A model generated the notes under the pieces. The model searched no databases. It was not told the origin of the DNA and saw only the letters and a list, made by a program, of their open reading frames with translations. 7,969 nucleotides of DNA from JAJPJX01 sp964568355 (GTDB lineage Bacteria > Acidobacteriota > Terriglobia > Bryobacterales > Bryobacteraceae). The stretch is from assembly GCA_964568355.1 (NCBI GenBank), contig CAZMRK010000252.1:1-7969 (forward strand), in the 5' to 3' direction. Below, piece after piece: positions 1 through 6,499 of the stretch (the first letter of the stretch is position 1; every line of letters starts with the position of its first letter). The translations under genes were made by a program, and so were the position numbers.

Positions 1-378
1 CTGACCGATATTGCCGTCGAGATGTGGAACCACGCCTCCAGGATGAAACCGGCCCCGCCCGCCCTCGAGCCCGAGGAGATGGGCAAGGTGGTGAGCTATC
101 TGTGGGCGCAGCAGTTTTTCCGGGGCGGCGGCAACGCGGCCCGCGGCAAACGCGTCTTCGCGCAGAAGAACTGCGGCACATGCCACGGCGACCGCAACAG
201 CGGCGCACCAGACCTGTCGGCGAAAAAAGGCTCGTTTTCCACTATCTCGATGGTCTCGGCCTTGTGGGATCACGGCCCCCAAATGCGCCAGCAGATGCGA
301 GCCAAAAGTCTGCCCTGGCCGCTGTTCAATGCCCGGCAGATGTCGGACCTGATTGCCTATCTGAACGCCGCCCGGTAA
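1..378 (+). CDS. c-type cytochrome, 3' part (5' end outside window)
   Basis: The reading frame is open at base 1 and ends at TAA 376-378, leaving 125 visible residues. A heme-binding CGTCH (C58, C61, H62; bases 172-186) sits inside a class I cytochrome c fold. The likely axial methionine is M95 in a WDHGPQM segment (bases 265-285), followed by a C-terminal helix ending in IAYL. Residues 9-15 (WNHASRM) plus the following MGKVVSYLW repeat the same layout. The visible part is therefore the end of one heme domain followed by a complete second one, and the full protein is probably at least diheme. It should act in periplasmic or membrane-bound electron transfer. The ATG at base 22 lies within the first domain and is not a credible start. 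The regulator gene begins 21 nt downstream, so the two may be co-transcribed. The redox partner cannot be told from this sequence. Confidence 0.88.
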   Translation: MTDIAVEMWNHASRMKPAPPALEPEEMGKVVSYLWAQQFFRGGGNAARGKRVFAQKNCGTCHGDRNSGAPDLSAKKGSFSTISMVSALWDHGPQMRQQMRAKSLPWPLFNARQMSDLIAYLNAAR

Positions 379-399
379 GATTGGGAGTTCGGGGCAACC

Positions 400-1077
400 T
401 TGCCGGGCAAAAAGGAATTCCTTCGTCAACTTCCGTTGTTTTCCGCGCTGGGCGAGGCAGAACTGGATGCCTTGGCGCAACGCACCGTAGAGAAGCGCTT
501 CGCTCCGGAGGAGGTGCTTTTCTGGGAAGGCGAACCGTGCGCCGGGATTTACCTGATCGGTCAGGGCACCGTCAAGATCTTCAAGACCTCTCCTTCCGGC
601 CGGGAGATGATGCTGGCACTCGAAACCGCCCCAGCCACTGTTGCCGAGTTGCCGTTGTTTGATGGCGGGCCATACCCGGCGTCGGTGCGGGCCATCGAAC
701 CGGTGGTGGCGCACTTCATCAACAAAACCGATTTCCAACAGGTGTGCCGGCAATACCCGGAAGTCGCGTTGAAGGTGCTGGCGGTGGTGGGGCGGCGCCT
801 GCGGCACCTGGTGTCGGTCGTGGAGAGCATGACCTTCGGCAGCGTTACGCAACGTTTCGCGCGCCTGCTGCTGGATGCCAGCCGCCAGGCCGGCAGCAGC
901 GAATTTGACCTGCCGCTCACACACCAGGAACTGGCCTCCCGCCTGGGCACAGTACGCGAAGTCGTCTCCCGCAATATCGCCCGCTTCCGTGCCGAAGGGC
1001 TGATCCGGATCGAAGGGCGAAGAGCCGCGATCCTGGACCGGTCCGGGTTGGAACAGGAAGCCGAAGGGCAGCAATAG
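400..1077 (+). CDS. Crp/Fnr-family transcriptional regulator
   Basis: This 225-residue protein has the standard length and two-domain layout of the family. A cyclic-nucleotide-binding-like beta-roll spans roughly residues 12-125, a long dimerisation helix about 127-160, and a Crp-type winged helix about 172-215. The recognition helix reads GTVREVVSRNIARF. R186, E187 and R191 match CRP R180, E181 and R185, while E187, S190 and R191 match FNR E209, S212 and R213. There is no N-terminal cysteine cluster (only C47 and C116), so an FNR-type 4Fe-4S sensor is excluded. The phosphate-binding Arg-Ser of CRP is replaced by about P93-A94, so cAMP binding is unlikely. Its place before norZ suggests a Dnr/Nnr-like NO-responsive activator, which is inference. 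The start is TTG 400, the only plausible in-frame start, with GGGAG at 383-387 upstream. A palindromic site lies just after its stop. Confidence 0.92.
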   Translation: MPGKKEFLRQLPLFSALGEAELDALAQRTVEKRFAPEEVLFWEGEPCAGIYLIGQGTVKIFKTSPSGREMMLALETAPATVAELPLFDGGPYPASVRAIEPVVAHFINKTDFQQVCRQYPEVALKVLAVVGRRLRHLVSVVESMTFGSVTQRFARLLLDASRQAGSSEFDLPLTHQELASRLGTVREVVSRNIARFRAEGLIRIEGRRAAILDRSGLEQEAEGQQ

Positions 1078-1096
1078 ATCCCAAGTTCTCCTCCCC

Positions 1097-1112
1097 TGTG
1101 ACTTTAGTCATA
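1097..1112. promoter_or_regulatory. CRP/FNR-type palindromic operator upstream of norZ
   Basis: TGTGACTTTAGTCATA is a 16-bp inverted repeat. The inner arms TGACT and AGTCA pair perfectly around TT, with one mismatch in the outer arms. It fits TGTGA-N6-TCACA at 9 of 10 defined positions. It is the only such site I noticed in the intergenic spaces. It lies between the regulator stop and the likely norZ ATG, and the regulator's recognition helix carries the Arg-Glu-...-Arg set that reads TGTGA half-sites. Confidence 0.65.
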
Positions 1113-1133
1113 GGATCCATGTCCTGCTTCCCG

Positions 1134-1146
1134 TACGCTCGAAGCA
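1134..1146 (+). promoter_or_regulatory. Possible -10 element and leaderless start of norZ
   Basis: TACGCT at 1134-1139 has the three best-conserved bases of a -10 element (T, A and final T). With +1 at A1146 it occupies -12 to -7 exactly, and the palindrome centre (1104.5) falls at -41.5, the class II activator position. No -35 hexamer is evident, as expected for an activator-dependent promoter. The transcript would start at the ATG itself. No Shine-Dalgarno sequence precedes that ATG, which fits. This rests on geometry only. Confidence 0.35.
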
Positions 1147-3446
1147 TGAAGGCACAGGATCAGAGATCGGGACTTTGGAAGCACGGATTACTGCTCACTC
1201 TTCTATTCGGCTTCACGGTGATGATTGTCGGCGGCGTCCAGATGTATCGGAGCCGCGCCCCTATTCCGGAGGTAGTGGTGGGGCCGGGCGGCGAGCACCT
1301 GTTCACGGCCGAAGACGTGCAAGCGGGACAGGATCTGTTCCGCAAGCGCGGGCTCATGGACTACGGATCGGTGCTGGGCCACGGCGCATACCTGGGGCCG
1401 GACTACACCGCCGAAGCACTGCACCAGATGACCGAAGCCATGCGGGCGCAGCGGGCTCCCGGATACGCCGGCCTGAGCCTGGGCGAAAAAGCGGCGGTGG
1501 ATGCCGAAATCGTGGCGGAGTTAAAGCAGAACCGCTATGAGAACGGCGTTCTGCGCTTCAGCCCGGGGCAGACGGCCGGATGGGAGGCCATCGTGGCGCA
1601 TTACCGCCAGGTCTTTTCGCAGGGGCAGGAAGACCGGGCGCTGCCCAAAGGCGCTTTGCTGCCGGCTACCGAGGGCGGGGGAAATGCGGCTGCCGACGAG
1701 GCCGCCGCCCGGAAACTGGCGGCCTTCGTCACCTGGACCGCCTGGCTGTCCGTGACGCCGCGTCCGGACGCCGATCACTCCTACACCAACAACTGGCCGT
1801 ATGACAAAGCCGCGGGCAATACGGTAACGGCCGGCGCGATGATGTGGTCGGCGGCGAGCGTGGCCGTGCTGCTGTTCTTCCTGGCCTTGATTCTCTATGT
1901 GCAGCATCGCTATCAGCTCACCACCGAAGATGTCGCCAACCCGCAGCTCCGGTTTCCACTCAGCCGGCTGGCCCTGACGCCCTCCCAGCGCGCCACCGCG
2001 AAGTACTTCGTGGTGGCCCTGCTGCTGTTCCTGGTGCAGTGCCTGCTGGGCGGCAAAATGGCCCACGATTACGCCGACGGCTCCACGTTCTACGGCATCA
2101 ACCTCTCGCAGCACCTGCCGTTTAATATCGCCCGCACCTGGCATTTGCAACTGGCCATCTTTTGGATCGCCACGGCCTGGCTGGGCATGGGCATCTTCAT
2201 TGCACCGCTGGTGACCGGGCGCGAACCCAAGCGCCAGAAGCTGCTGGTCGACGTGCTATTCGGCGCGCTGGTACTGGTGGTGGTGGGCAGCATGGCCGGC
2301 GAATATCTCTCCGTGAAGGGCCTGCTGGGCAACTCCTGGTGGTGGCTGGGAACGCAAGGGTGGGAGTATCTGGAACTGGGGCGGTTGTGGATGCTGCTGC
2401 TGATCGCCGGCATGGGCATCTGGCTGTTCATCGTATTCCGCGGGCTGCGCGGCGCGCTGCAGGCGGAATCGGATCGCGGCGGCCTCACCCACCTGCTGCT
2501 CTATTCCGCAGCCGCGATTCCGGTCTTCTACTGCTTCGCTCTGTTTGTGAACCGCGACAGCCATATCACCATGGCCGACTACTGGCGCTGGTGGCTGATC
2601 CACCTGTGGGTGGAAGGGATGTTCGAGGTCTTCGCCGTGGTGGTAATCGGCTTCCTGATGGTGCGCCTGGGTTTGATCACGGCCCGTTCGACGCTGCGCG
2701 CCACATACTTCCAGCTCATCATTCTGCTGGGCAGCGGCATTATCGGCACGGGCCACCACTACTACTGGATCGGGGCCCCGGAGGCCTGGATGGCTCTGGG
2801 CAGCGTCTTCTCCGCCATGGAGGTGATTCCGCTTTCCCTCCTGATGGTGGAGGCCTACGGACAGTACAAAGTGATCCGGGCCGGCGGCGTGGAGTTCCCC
2901 TATACGGCCTCCTTCTGGTTCCTGATCGCCACGGCCTTCTGGAACCTGTTCGGAGCGGGCGTGCTGGGCTTCCTGATCAATCTGCCGTTCGTGAGCTACT
3001 TCCAGCACGGGTCCTTCCTGACCGCGGCCCACGGGCACGGCGCCCTGATGGGCGTTTACGGCATGCTGGCCATCTCGCTGGCGCTGTTCTCGCTGCGTAA
3101 CATCATTCGCCCGGAATGCTGGAAAGAGAAGTGGATCATGGTGGGATTCTGGGGCCTGAACATCGGCCTGATGGGCATGATCGTGGTGACGCTGGTGCCG
3201 ATCGGCGTGTTGCAGGCGCTCGAATCCTTCCGCAACGGTTTCTGGTCGGCTCGGGACTGGAGCTTCTACCAGCAGCCGGTCGTGCACAACCTGCTCTGGC
3301 TGCGCATGGTGCCGGACACCATCTTCATCGCCATGGGAGTGGTGCCGCTGGTGGCTGCGGCGGTCTATGGGTTCCTGAATCTGCGCCGGACGCAAACTCC
3401 ACAGGAAGCCGAAGTGGAAGAGCTCGAAAAGCTGGTTCGTGCCTAG
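1146..3446 (+). CDS. norZ: Quinol-dependent nitric oxide reductase (qNOR)
   Basis: The product is 766 residues, normal for single-subunit qNOR, and reduces 2 NO to N2O at the cytoplasmic membrane with quinol electrons. A transmembrane helix at about 13-33 leads into a NorC-like periplasmic domain (about 35-225) without a CXXCH, which marks qNOR rather than cNOR. A NorB-type multi-helix heme-copper-oxidase domain follows from about residue 230. Expected ligands are all visible: H333 (TWHLQ) and H631 for heme b, H629 for heme b3, and H486, H537, H538 and E490 for FeB, with E494 and E559 as conserved glutamates. ATG 1146 is preferred. GTG 1098 lies inside the operator palindrome and ATG 1119 has only a poorly spaced AGGA; both add residues unlike a qNOR N-terminus. 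It sits 68 nt after the regulator gene and is probably its target. No other denitrification enzyme is visible, so NO detoxification is as likely as respiration. Confidence 0.96.
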   Translation: MKAQDQRSGLWKHGLLLTLLFGFTVMIVGGVQMYRSRAPIPEVVVGPGGEHLFTAEDVQAGQDLFRKRGLMDYGSVLGHGAYLGPDYTAEALHQMTEAMRAQRAPGYAGLSLGEKAAVDAEIVAELKQNRYENGVLRFSPGQTAGWEAIVAHYRQVFSQGQEDRALPKGALLPATEGGGNAAADEAAARKLAAFVTWTAWLSVTPRPDADHSYTNNWPYDKAAGNTVTAGAMMWSAASVAVLLFFLALILYVQHRYQLTTEDVANPQLRFPLSRLALTPSQRATAKYFVVALLLFLVQCLLGGKMAHDYADGSTFYGINLSQHLPFNIARTWHLQLAIFWIATAWLGMGIFIAPLVTGREPKRQKLLVDVLFGALVLVVVGSMAGEYLSVKGLLGNSWWWLGTQGWEYLELGRLWMLLLIAGMGIWLFIVFRGLRGALQAESDRGGLTHLLLYSAAAIPVFYCFALFVNRDSHITMADYWRWWLIHLWVEGMFEVFAVVVIGFLMVRLGLITARSTLRATYFQLIILLGSGIIGTGHHYYWIGAPEAWMALGSVFSAMEVIPLSLLMVEAYGQYKVIRAGGVEFPYTASFWFLIATAFWNLFGAGVLGFLINLPFVSYFQHGSFLTAAHGHGALMGVYGMLAISLALFSLRNIIRPECWKEKWIMVGFWGLNIGLMGMIVVTLVPIGVLQALESFRNGFWSARDWSFYQQPVVHNLLWLRMVPDTIFIAMGVVPLVAAAVYGFLNLRRTQTPQEAEVEELEKLVRA

Positions 3447-3528
3447 TGCTCGGACCGTGAAGTCGGCTTCAGTCTGCCCCACTTTGTAACAGAGTAGTAC
3501 CAGTTGTTTCGTTCGTCTGCATTGCCGG

Positions 3529-3551
3529 AAGGCCCGCGTTATGCGGGCCTT
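3529..3551 (+). terminator. GC-rich hairpin: norZ terminator or murJ leader structure
   Basis: AAGGCCCGC (3529-3537) pairs perfectly with GCGGGCCTT (3543-3551) around a 5-nt loop. The 3' side continues CTGTGCTCTC, only moderately T-rich, so it is not a classic terminator. It lies 82 nt after the norZ stop. It also contains ATG 3541 in the loop and stem, and part of GGAAGG (3527-3532), the only good Shine-Dalgarno near murJ. Any murJ promoter appears to lie upstream, so murJ transcripts probably carry this hairpin. It may be a leaky terminator or a translational or transcriptional attenuator. Confidence 0.5.
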
Positions 3552-3561
3552 CTGTGCTCTC

Positions 3562-5157
3562 ATGGTGAATGTGAAATCGAAGCCGGAGAGCACAGGCCGT
3601 CTTGCCTTCCTGGTCGCCGCGGGAATCTTTCTCAGTCGCATCATCGGCCTGGTGCGCGTGCGCGTCTTCTCCCACTACTTCGGCCTGGGCTTCGAAGCCG
3701 ATGCCTTTTATGCAGCCTTGCGCATCCCCAACTTTCTGCAAAATCTGTTCGGCGAGGGCGTGCTCTCCGCATCGTTCATTCCGGTGTATGCCGCTTTGCT
3801 GGCTCGCGACGACGAAGAAGAAGCGGGACGCGTGGCCGGCGCGGTAGCGGGCATTCTGGCGCTGGTGGTCTCCCTGCTGGTGCTGGCCGGAGTGCTGGCC
3901 GCGCCCTGGCTGATCGATGTGATCGCCTTCGGCTTCAAGGGCGAAACGCGTGAGTTAACCATCCGCCTGGTGCGGGTCCTGTTTCCCGGCGCCGGATTTC
4001 TGGTGCTCTCCGCCTGGTGCCTGGGAATCCTCAACAGCCATCGCAAGTTCTTTCTCTCTTACAGCGCGCCGGTGGCCTGGAATGCCATCATGATCGCGAC
4101 GCTGGTTCTGTTTGGCGGGCACATGGATCTGGAGCGCCTGGCGATCACCGTGGCCTGGGGATCGGTCGCCGGCAGCGCGCTGCAGCTCGGGGTGCAGCTT
4201 CCCTCGGTCCTGCGCCTGGTCCGGCGACTGCGTCTGTCGCTCGAATCGCACGAGGAAAATGTACGCTCGGTAATCCGCAATTTTGGACCGGTGTTCGTCA
4301 GCCGCGGGGTGGTCCAGATCAGCGCCTATGTGGACCAGCTTTTGGCCAGCCCGCTGCCCGCCGGCGCCGTGGCCGGCCTGTCGAATGCCCAGCTTCTCTA
4401 CCTGCTCCCGGTCAGTCTCTTCGGGATGTCGGTTTCCGCGGCGGAACTGCCGGCGATGTCGAGCATTCTGGGAGAAGAGAAAGAGGTGGCCGGCTATCTG
4501 CGGCGGCGCCTGGACGATGGTCTGCGCCGGATTGCGTTCTTCATCGTGCCCTCGGCGATGGCATTTCTGGCGTTGGGCGACCTGGTCGCCGGAGTTCTCG
4601 AGACCGGCCGTTTCACCCACATGGACACCGTCTATGTGTGGGGGATTTTGGCCGGATCGACCGTGGGCCTGCTCGCAACCACGCTGGGCCGGCTCTACTC
4701 CTCGACCTACTACGCCCTGCGCGACACGCGGACTCCGCTGCGCTTCGCCGTCCTGCGCGTGGCCCTGACGACCGCCCTCGGATACGTGGCGGCGCTCCAC
4801 CTGCCGCATTGGATCGGCATTGGCGAGCGCTGGGGCGTGGCCGGATTGACCGCATCGGCCGGGGTTGCCGGGTGGGTGGAGTTTACGCTGCTGCGCTCGC
4901 GGTTGAACCGGCGGATCGGACGCACCGGGCTGCCTGCGGGCTACGTGGCGCGACTCTGGGCCGCCGCCGGGATCGCCGCCGCAGCCGGATGGGGCATCAA
5001 ACTGGCGGTGAGCATCCGGCACCCCATCCTGCTCGCGATCCCCGTGCTGGGCGTGTATGGAGTGCTGTATTTCGGGCTGACCGCGCTATGGGGAATTGAG
5101 GAATCTCACGCAGTGGTGGGGCGAGTGACGCGGCTGATCTCGCGAAGGGCTGCGTGA
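3562..5157 (+). CDS. murJ: Lipid II flippase MurJ (MviN family)
   Basis: From ATG 3562 the product is 531 residues, usual for MurJ, a MOP-superfamily membrane protein that moves lipid-linked peptidoglycan precursor across the inner membrane. The sequence is hydrophobic throughout with many transmembrane segments. Family signatures are visible: SRIIGLVR (25-32), ADAFYAALRIPN (46-57), GEGVLSASFIPVYA (64-77), ELPAMS (295-300) and YYALRDTRTP (383-392). R26, R32 and D47 align with E. coli MurJ R18, R24 and D39. The positions of E. coli R52 and R270 appear to be Q60 and L278 here, which I think is common in acidobacterial homologues. The start is uncertain. ATG 3541 has GGAAGG 8 nt upstream, but both lie in the hairpin; ATG 3562 and GTG 3571 lack a good ribosome site. 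Either choice changes only 3-10 residues. No operon with norZ is implied. Confidence 0.93.
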   Translation: MVNVKSKPESTGRLAFLVAAGIFLSRIIGLVRVRVFSHYFGLGFEADAFYAALRIPNFLQNLFGEGVLSASFIPVYAALLARDDEEEAGRVAGAVAGILALVVSLLVLAGVLAAPWLIDVIAFGFKGETRELTIRLVRVLFPGAGFLVLSAWCLGILNSHRKFFLSYSAPVAWNAIMIATLVLFGGHMDLERLAITVAWGSVAGSALQLGVQLPSVLRLVRRLRLSLESHEENVRSVIRNFGPVFVSRGVVQISAYVDQLLASPLPAGAVAGLSNAQLLYLLPVSLFGMSVSAAELPAMSSILGEEKEVAGYLRRRLDDGLRRIAFFIVPSAMAFLALGDLVAGVLETGRFTHMDTVYVWGILAGSTVGLLATTLGRLYSSTYYALRDTRTPLRFAVLRVALTTALGYVAALHLPHWIGIGERWGVAGLTASAGVAGWVEFTLLRSRLNRRIGRTGLPAGYVARLWAAAGIAAAAGWGIKLAVSIRHPILLAIPVLGVYGVLYFGLTALWGIEESHAVVGRVTRLISRRAA

Positions 5158-5248
5158 TTTGGCCCAGCCGAGCGCAACCACATAGAAAACATGGACCTTA
5201 GGCCTCTGCCGGCTTGGTCATTCAATTGCACTACCCCGGACCGGAGAC

Positions 5249-5253
5249 AGGAG
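5249..5253 (+). promoter_or_regulatory. Shine-Dalgarno site fixing the radical SAM gene start
   Basis: AGGAG lies 5 nt before ATG 5259. It decides the start against TTG 5214, which has no ribosome site and would add 15 residues not seen in the family. Confidence 0.8.
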
Positions 5254-5258
5254 ATACG

Positions 5259-6329
5259 ATGAACTTCGATCAGGCCCCGCTGCTGGTGATCTGGGAAGTG
5301 ACGCAGGCATGCGACCTCGCGTGCGTCCATTGTCGGGCATCCGCCCAACCTGATCGGAATCCTGGGGAATTGACCACGGAGCAGGGCTACCGGCTGCTGG
5401 ACCAGATCCGCAGCTTCGGCGACCCGCTGATGGTGTTCACCGGCGGCGATCCTCTCAAGCGGCCGGACATCTACTCCCTGATCCGCTATAGCGCCCAGAT
5501 CGGCCTGCGAACCAACGTAACGCCCAGCGCAACGCCCCTGCTGACCGGCGAGGCGATCGAACGGTTCAAAGAAAACGGCGTCAACCGTATGGCCATCAGC
5601 CTGGACGGACCGGACGCGGCTACACACGATGAATTTCGCGGAATTCCAGGCACGTTCGATCGGGCCATGTTCGCCCTGCGGCATGCCCAGAAGATCGGCC
5701 TGGATACGCAGCTACAGACCACGGTCACGCGGCGCAACATGGCTAAACTGCCGCACGTGGCCGAGATCGCCCGTGAGATCGGCACGAAGATGTGGAGCCT
5801 GTTCTTCCTGATCGTCACCGGCCGCGCGGCGGAAGCCGACGACCTGCTGGCCGAGGAATACGAGCAGGTTTTCGAGTTCATGTACAAGCTCTCCAGGACC
5901 GCGCCTTTCGGCATCAAGACCACCGAGGCCATGCACTATCGCCGTTACGTGGCGCAGCGCATGAAAGAAGAGCACGGCGCGGGGACGCAGAGCGAGAGCG
6001 CCAAGAGTGTCGCCTGGCGCACGGCCGGAGTGAGCGACGGCAAGGGGTTTGTGTTCGTTTCGCACACCGGGGAGATCTTTCCCAGCGGTTTCCTGCCGAT
6101 TACGGCCGGCAATGTTCTGAACGAGTCGCTTCCGGATGTCTACCGGAACTCGGAACTTTTCCGCACCCTGCGCGATACCAGCCTGCGCGAGGGCAAGTGC
6201 GGTCTGTGCGAGTACAAAAAGATCTGTGGTGGGTCGCGCTCGCGGGCCTATGCGCTGACCGGGGACTACCTGGCAGCGGACCCGCGTTGTGTCTATCAGC
6301 CGCACCTGGCGGATGCGATGGTGGGCTGA
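5259..6329 (+). CDS. Radical SAM/SPASM-domain protein, TIGR04053-like
   Basis: The 356-residue protein starts almost directly with a radical SAM core. C18, C22 and C25 form the CxxxCxxC that holds the SAM-binding 4Fe-4S cluster, followed by TGGDP (61-65) and SLDGPD (114-119). The C-terminal SPASM-like region has C314, C317, C323 and C344, enough for one auxiliary Fe-S cluster. The whole pattern, including TPSATPLL (88-95), SHTGEIFPSGFLP (268-280) and GGSRSRAYA (324-332), matches the TIGR04053 family as I remember it. That family is related to PqqE, NirJ and AhbC/AhbD-type enzymes but has no proven substrate known to me. It should be cytoplasmic. A strong ribosome site precedes ATG 5259 and a strong terminator follows, so the gene is probably its own transcription unit or the end of one starting at murJ. 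A heme-modifying role near a heme enzyme locus is possible but unproven. Confidence 0.92.
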   Translation: MNFDQAPLLVIWEVTQACDLACVHCRASAQPDRNPGELTTEQGYRLLDQIRSFGDPLMVFTGGDPLKRPDIYSLIRYSAQIGLRTNVTPSATPLLTGEAIERFKENGVNRMAISLDGPDAATHDEFRGIPGTFDRAMFALRHAQKIGLDTQLQTTVTRRNMAKLPHVAEIAREIGTKMWSLFFLIVTGRAAEADDLLAEEYEQVFEFMYKLSRTAPFGIKTTEAMHYRRYVAQRMKEEHGAGTQSESAKSVAWRTAGVSDGKGFVFVSHTGEIFPSGFLPITAGNVLNESLPDVYRNSELFRTLRDTSLREGKCGLCEYKKICGGSRSRAYALTGDYLAADPRCVYQPHLADAMVG

Positions 6330-6367
6330 TCAGGGGTAGGCTGTCTTCTCCGAGGGCCTCTTAGCCG

Positions 6368-6406
6368 GCCCCGTGTCACCTCCTTCGGTGGCACGGGGCT
6401 TTTTTC
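6368..6406 (+). terminator. Rho-independent terminator after the radical SAM gene
   Basis: GCCCCGTGTCACC (6368-6380) pairs with GGTGGCACGGGGC (6387-6399) through 13 bp including one T-G wobble, with loop TCCTTC. Six T residues (6400-6405) follow directly. It lies 38 nt after the radical SAM stop and separates that gene from the ATP-grasp gene. Confidence 0.93.
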
Positions 6407-6447
6407 TTGCCCCCCCACAAACACCCAACAAATTCGAATAGCCCCCC

Positions 6448-6491
6448 AAAAAAACTTTTTGTGCTGCTTCCGCTGTTGCCGTTGTTATACT
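6448..6491 (+). promoter_or_regulatory. Possible promoter of the ATP-grasp gene (A/T tract plus -10)
   Basis: TATACT at 6486-6491 matches the -10 consensus at 5 of 6 bases. Seven A, one C and five T at 6448-6460 form a tract about 40-50 nt before the predicted +1 (about 6498-6499), where an UP element would sit. No good -35 hexamer is present at the usual spacing. The predicted +1 is within 2 nt of TTG 6500, so the transcript could be almost leaderless. The spacer also holds two poly-C runs (6410-6416 and 6442-6447). Confidence 0.35.
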
Positions 6492-6499
6492 ACCGATTA

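Noticed and set aside
24..662. Plus-strand frame overlapping the cytochrome and regulator genes
   Set aside because: It is Arg- and Gly-rich low-complexity translation in the wrong phase across two well-supported genes.
1111..1116. TAGGAT as the norZ -10 element
   Set aside because: It overlaps the end of the palindrome, lacks a -35 partner and matches less well in geometry than TACGCT at 1134-1139, although a repressed promoter here cannot be excluded.
1146..3446. NO dismutase (Nod) rather than NO reductase
   Set aside because: Nod proteins depart from NOR at the FeB ligands and nearby glutamates. Here H486, H537, H538, E490, E494 and E559 are all present.
3458..3471. Small inverted repeat TGAAG-TCGG-CTTCA after norZ as a terminator
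   Set aside because: The stem is only 5 bp and no T-run follows.
2256..3644. Long minus-strand open frame of 462 codons opposite norZ
   Set aside because: It is a codon-phase shadow of norZ, rich in His, Gln and Arg with no recognisable motif, and it runs past the end of norZ into the spacer.
3955..5022. Minus-strand open frame of 355 codons opposite murJ
   Set aside because: The composition is dominated by Gln, His, Arg and Gly with no family signature, and the opposite strand encodes a clear MurJ.
5214..5258. Upstream TTG start for the radical SAM gene
   Set aside because: It has no ribosome site and adds a non-conserved 15-residue tail, whereas ATG 5259 has AGGAG at 5 nt.
5259..6329. 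NirJ (heme d1 biosynthesis)
   Set aside because: The cysteine layout is similar, but the signature segments fit TIGR04053 better and no other heme d1 genes are visible.
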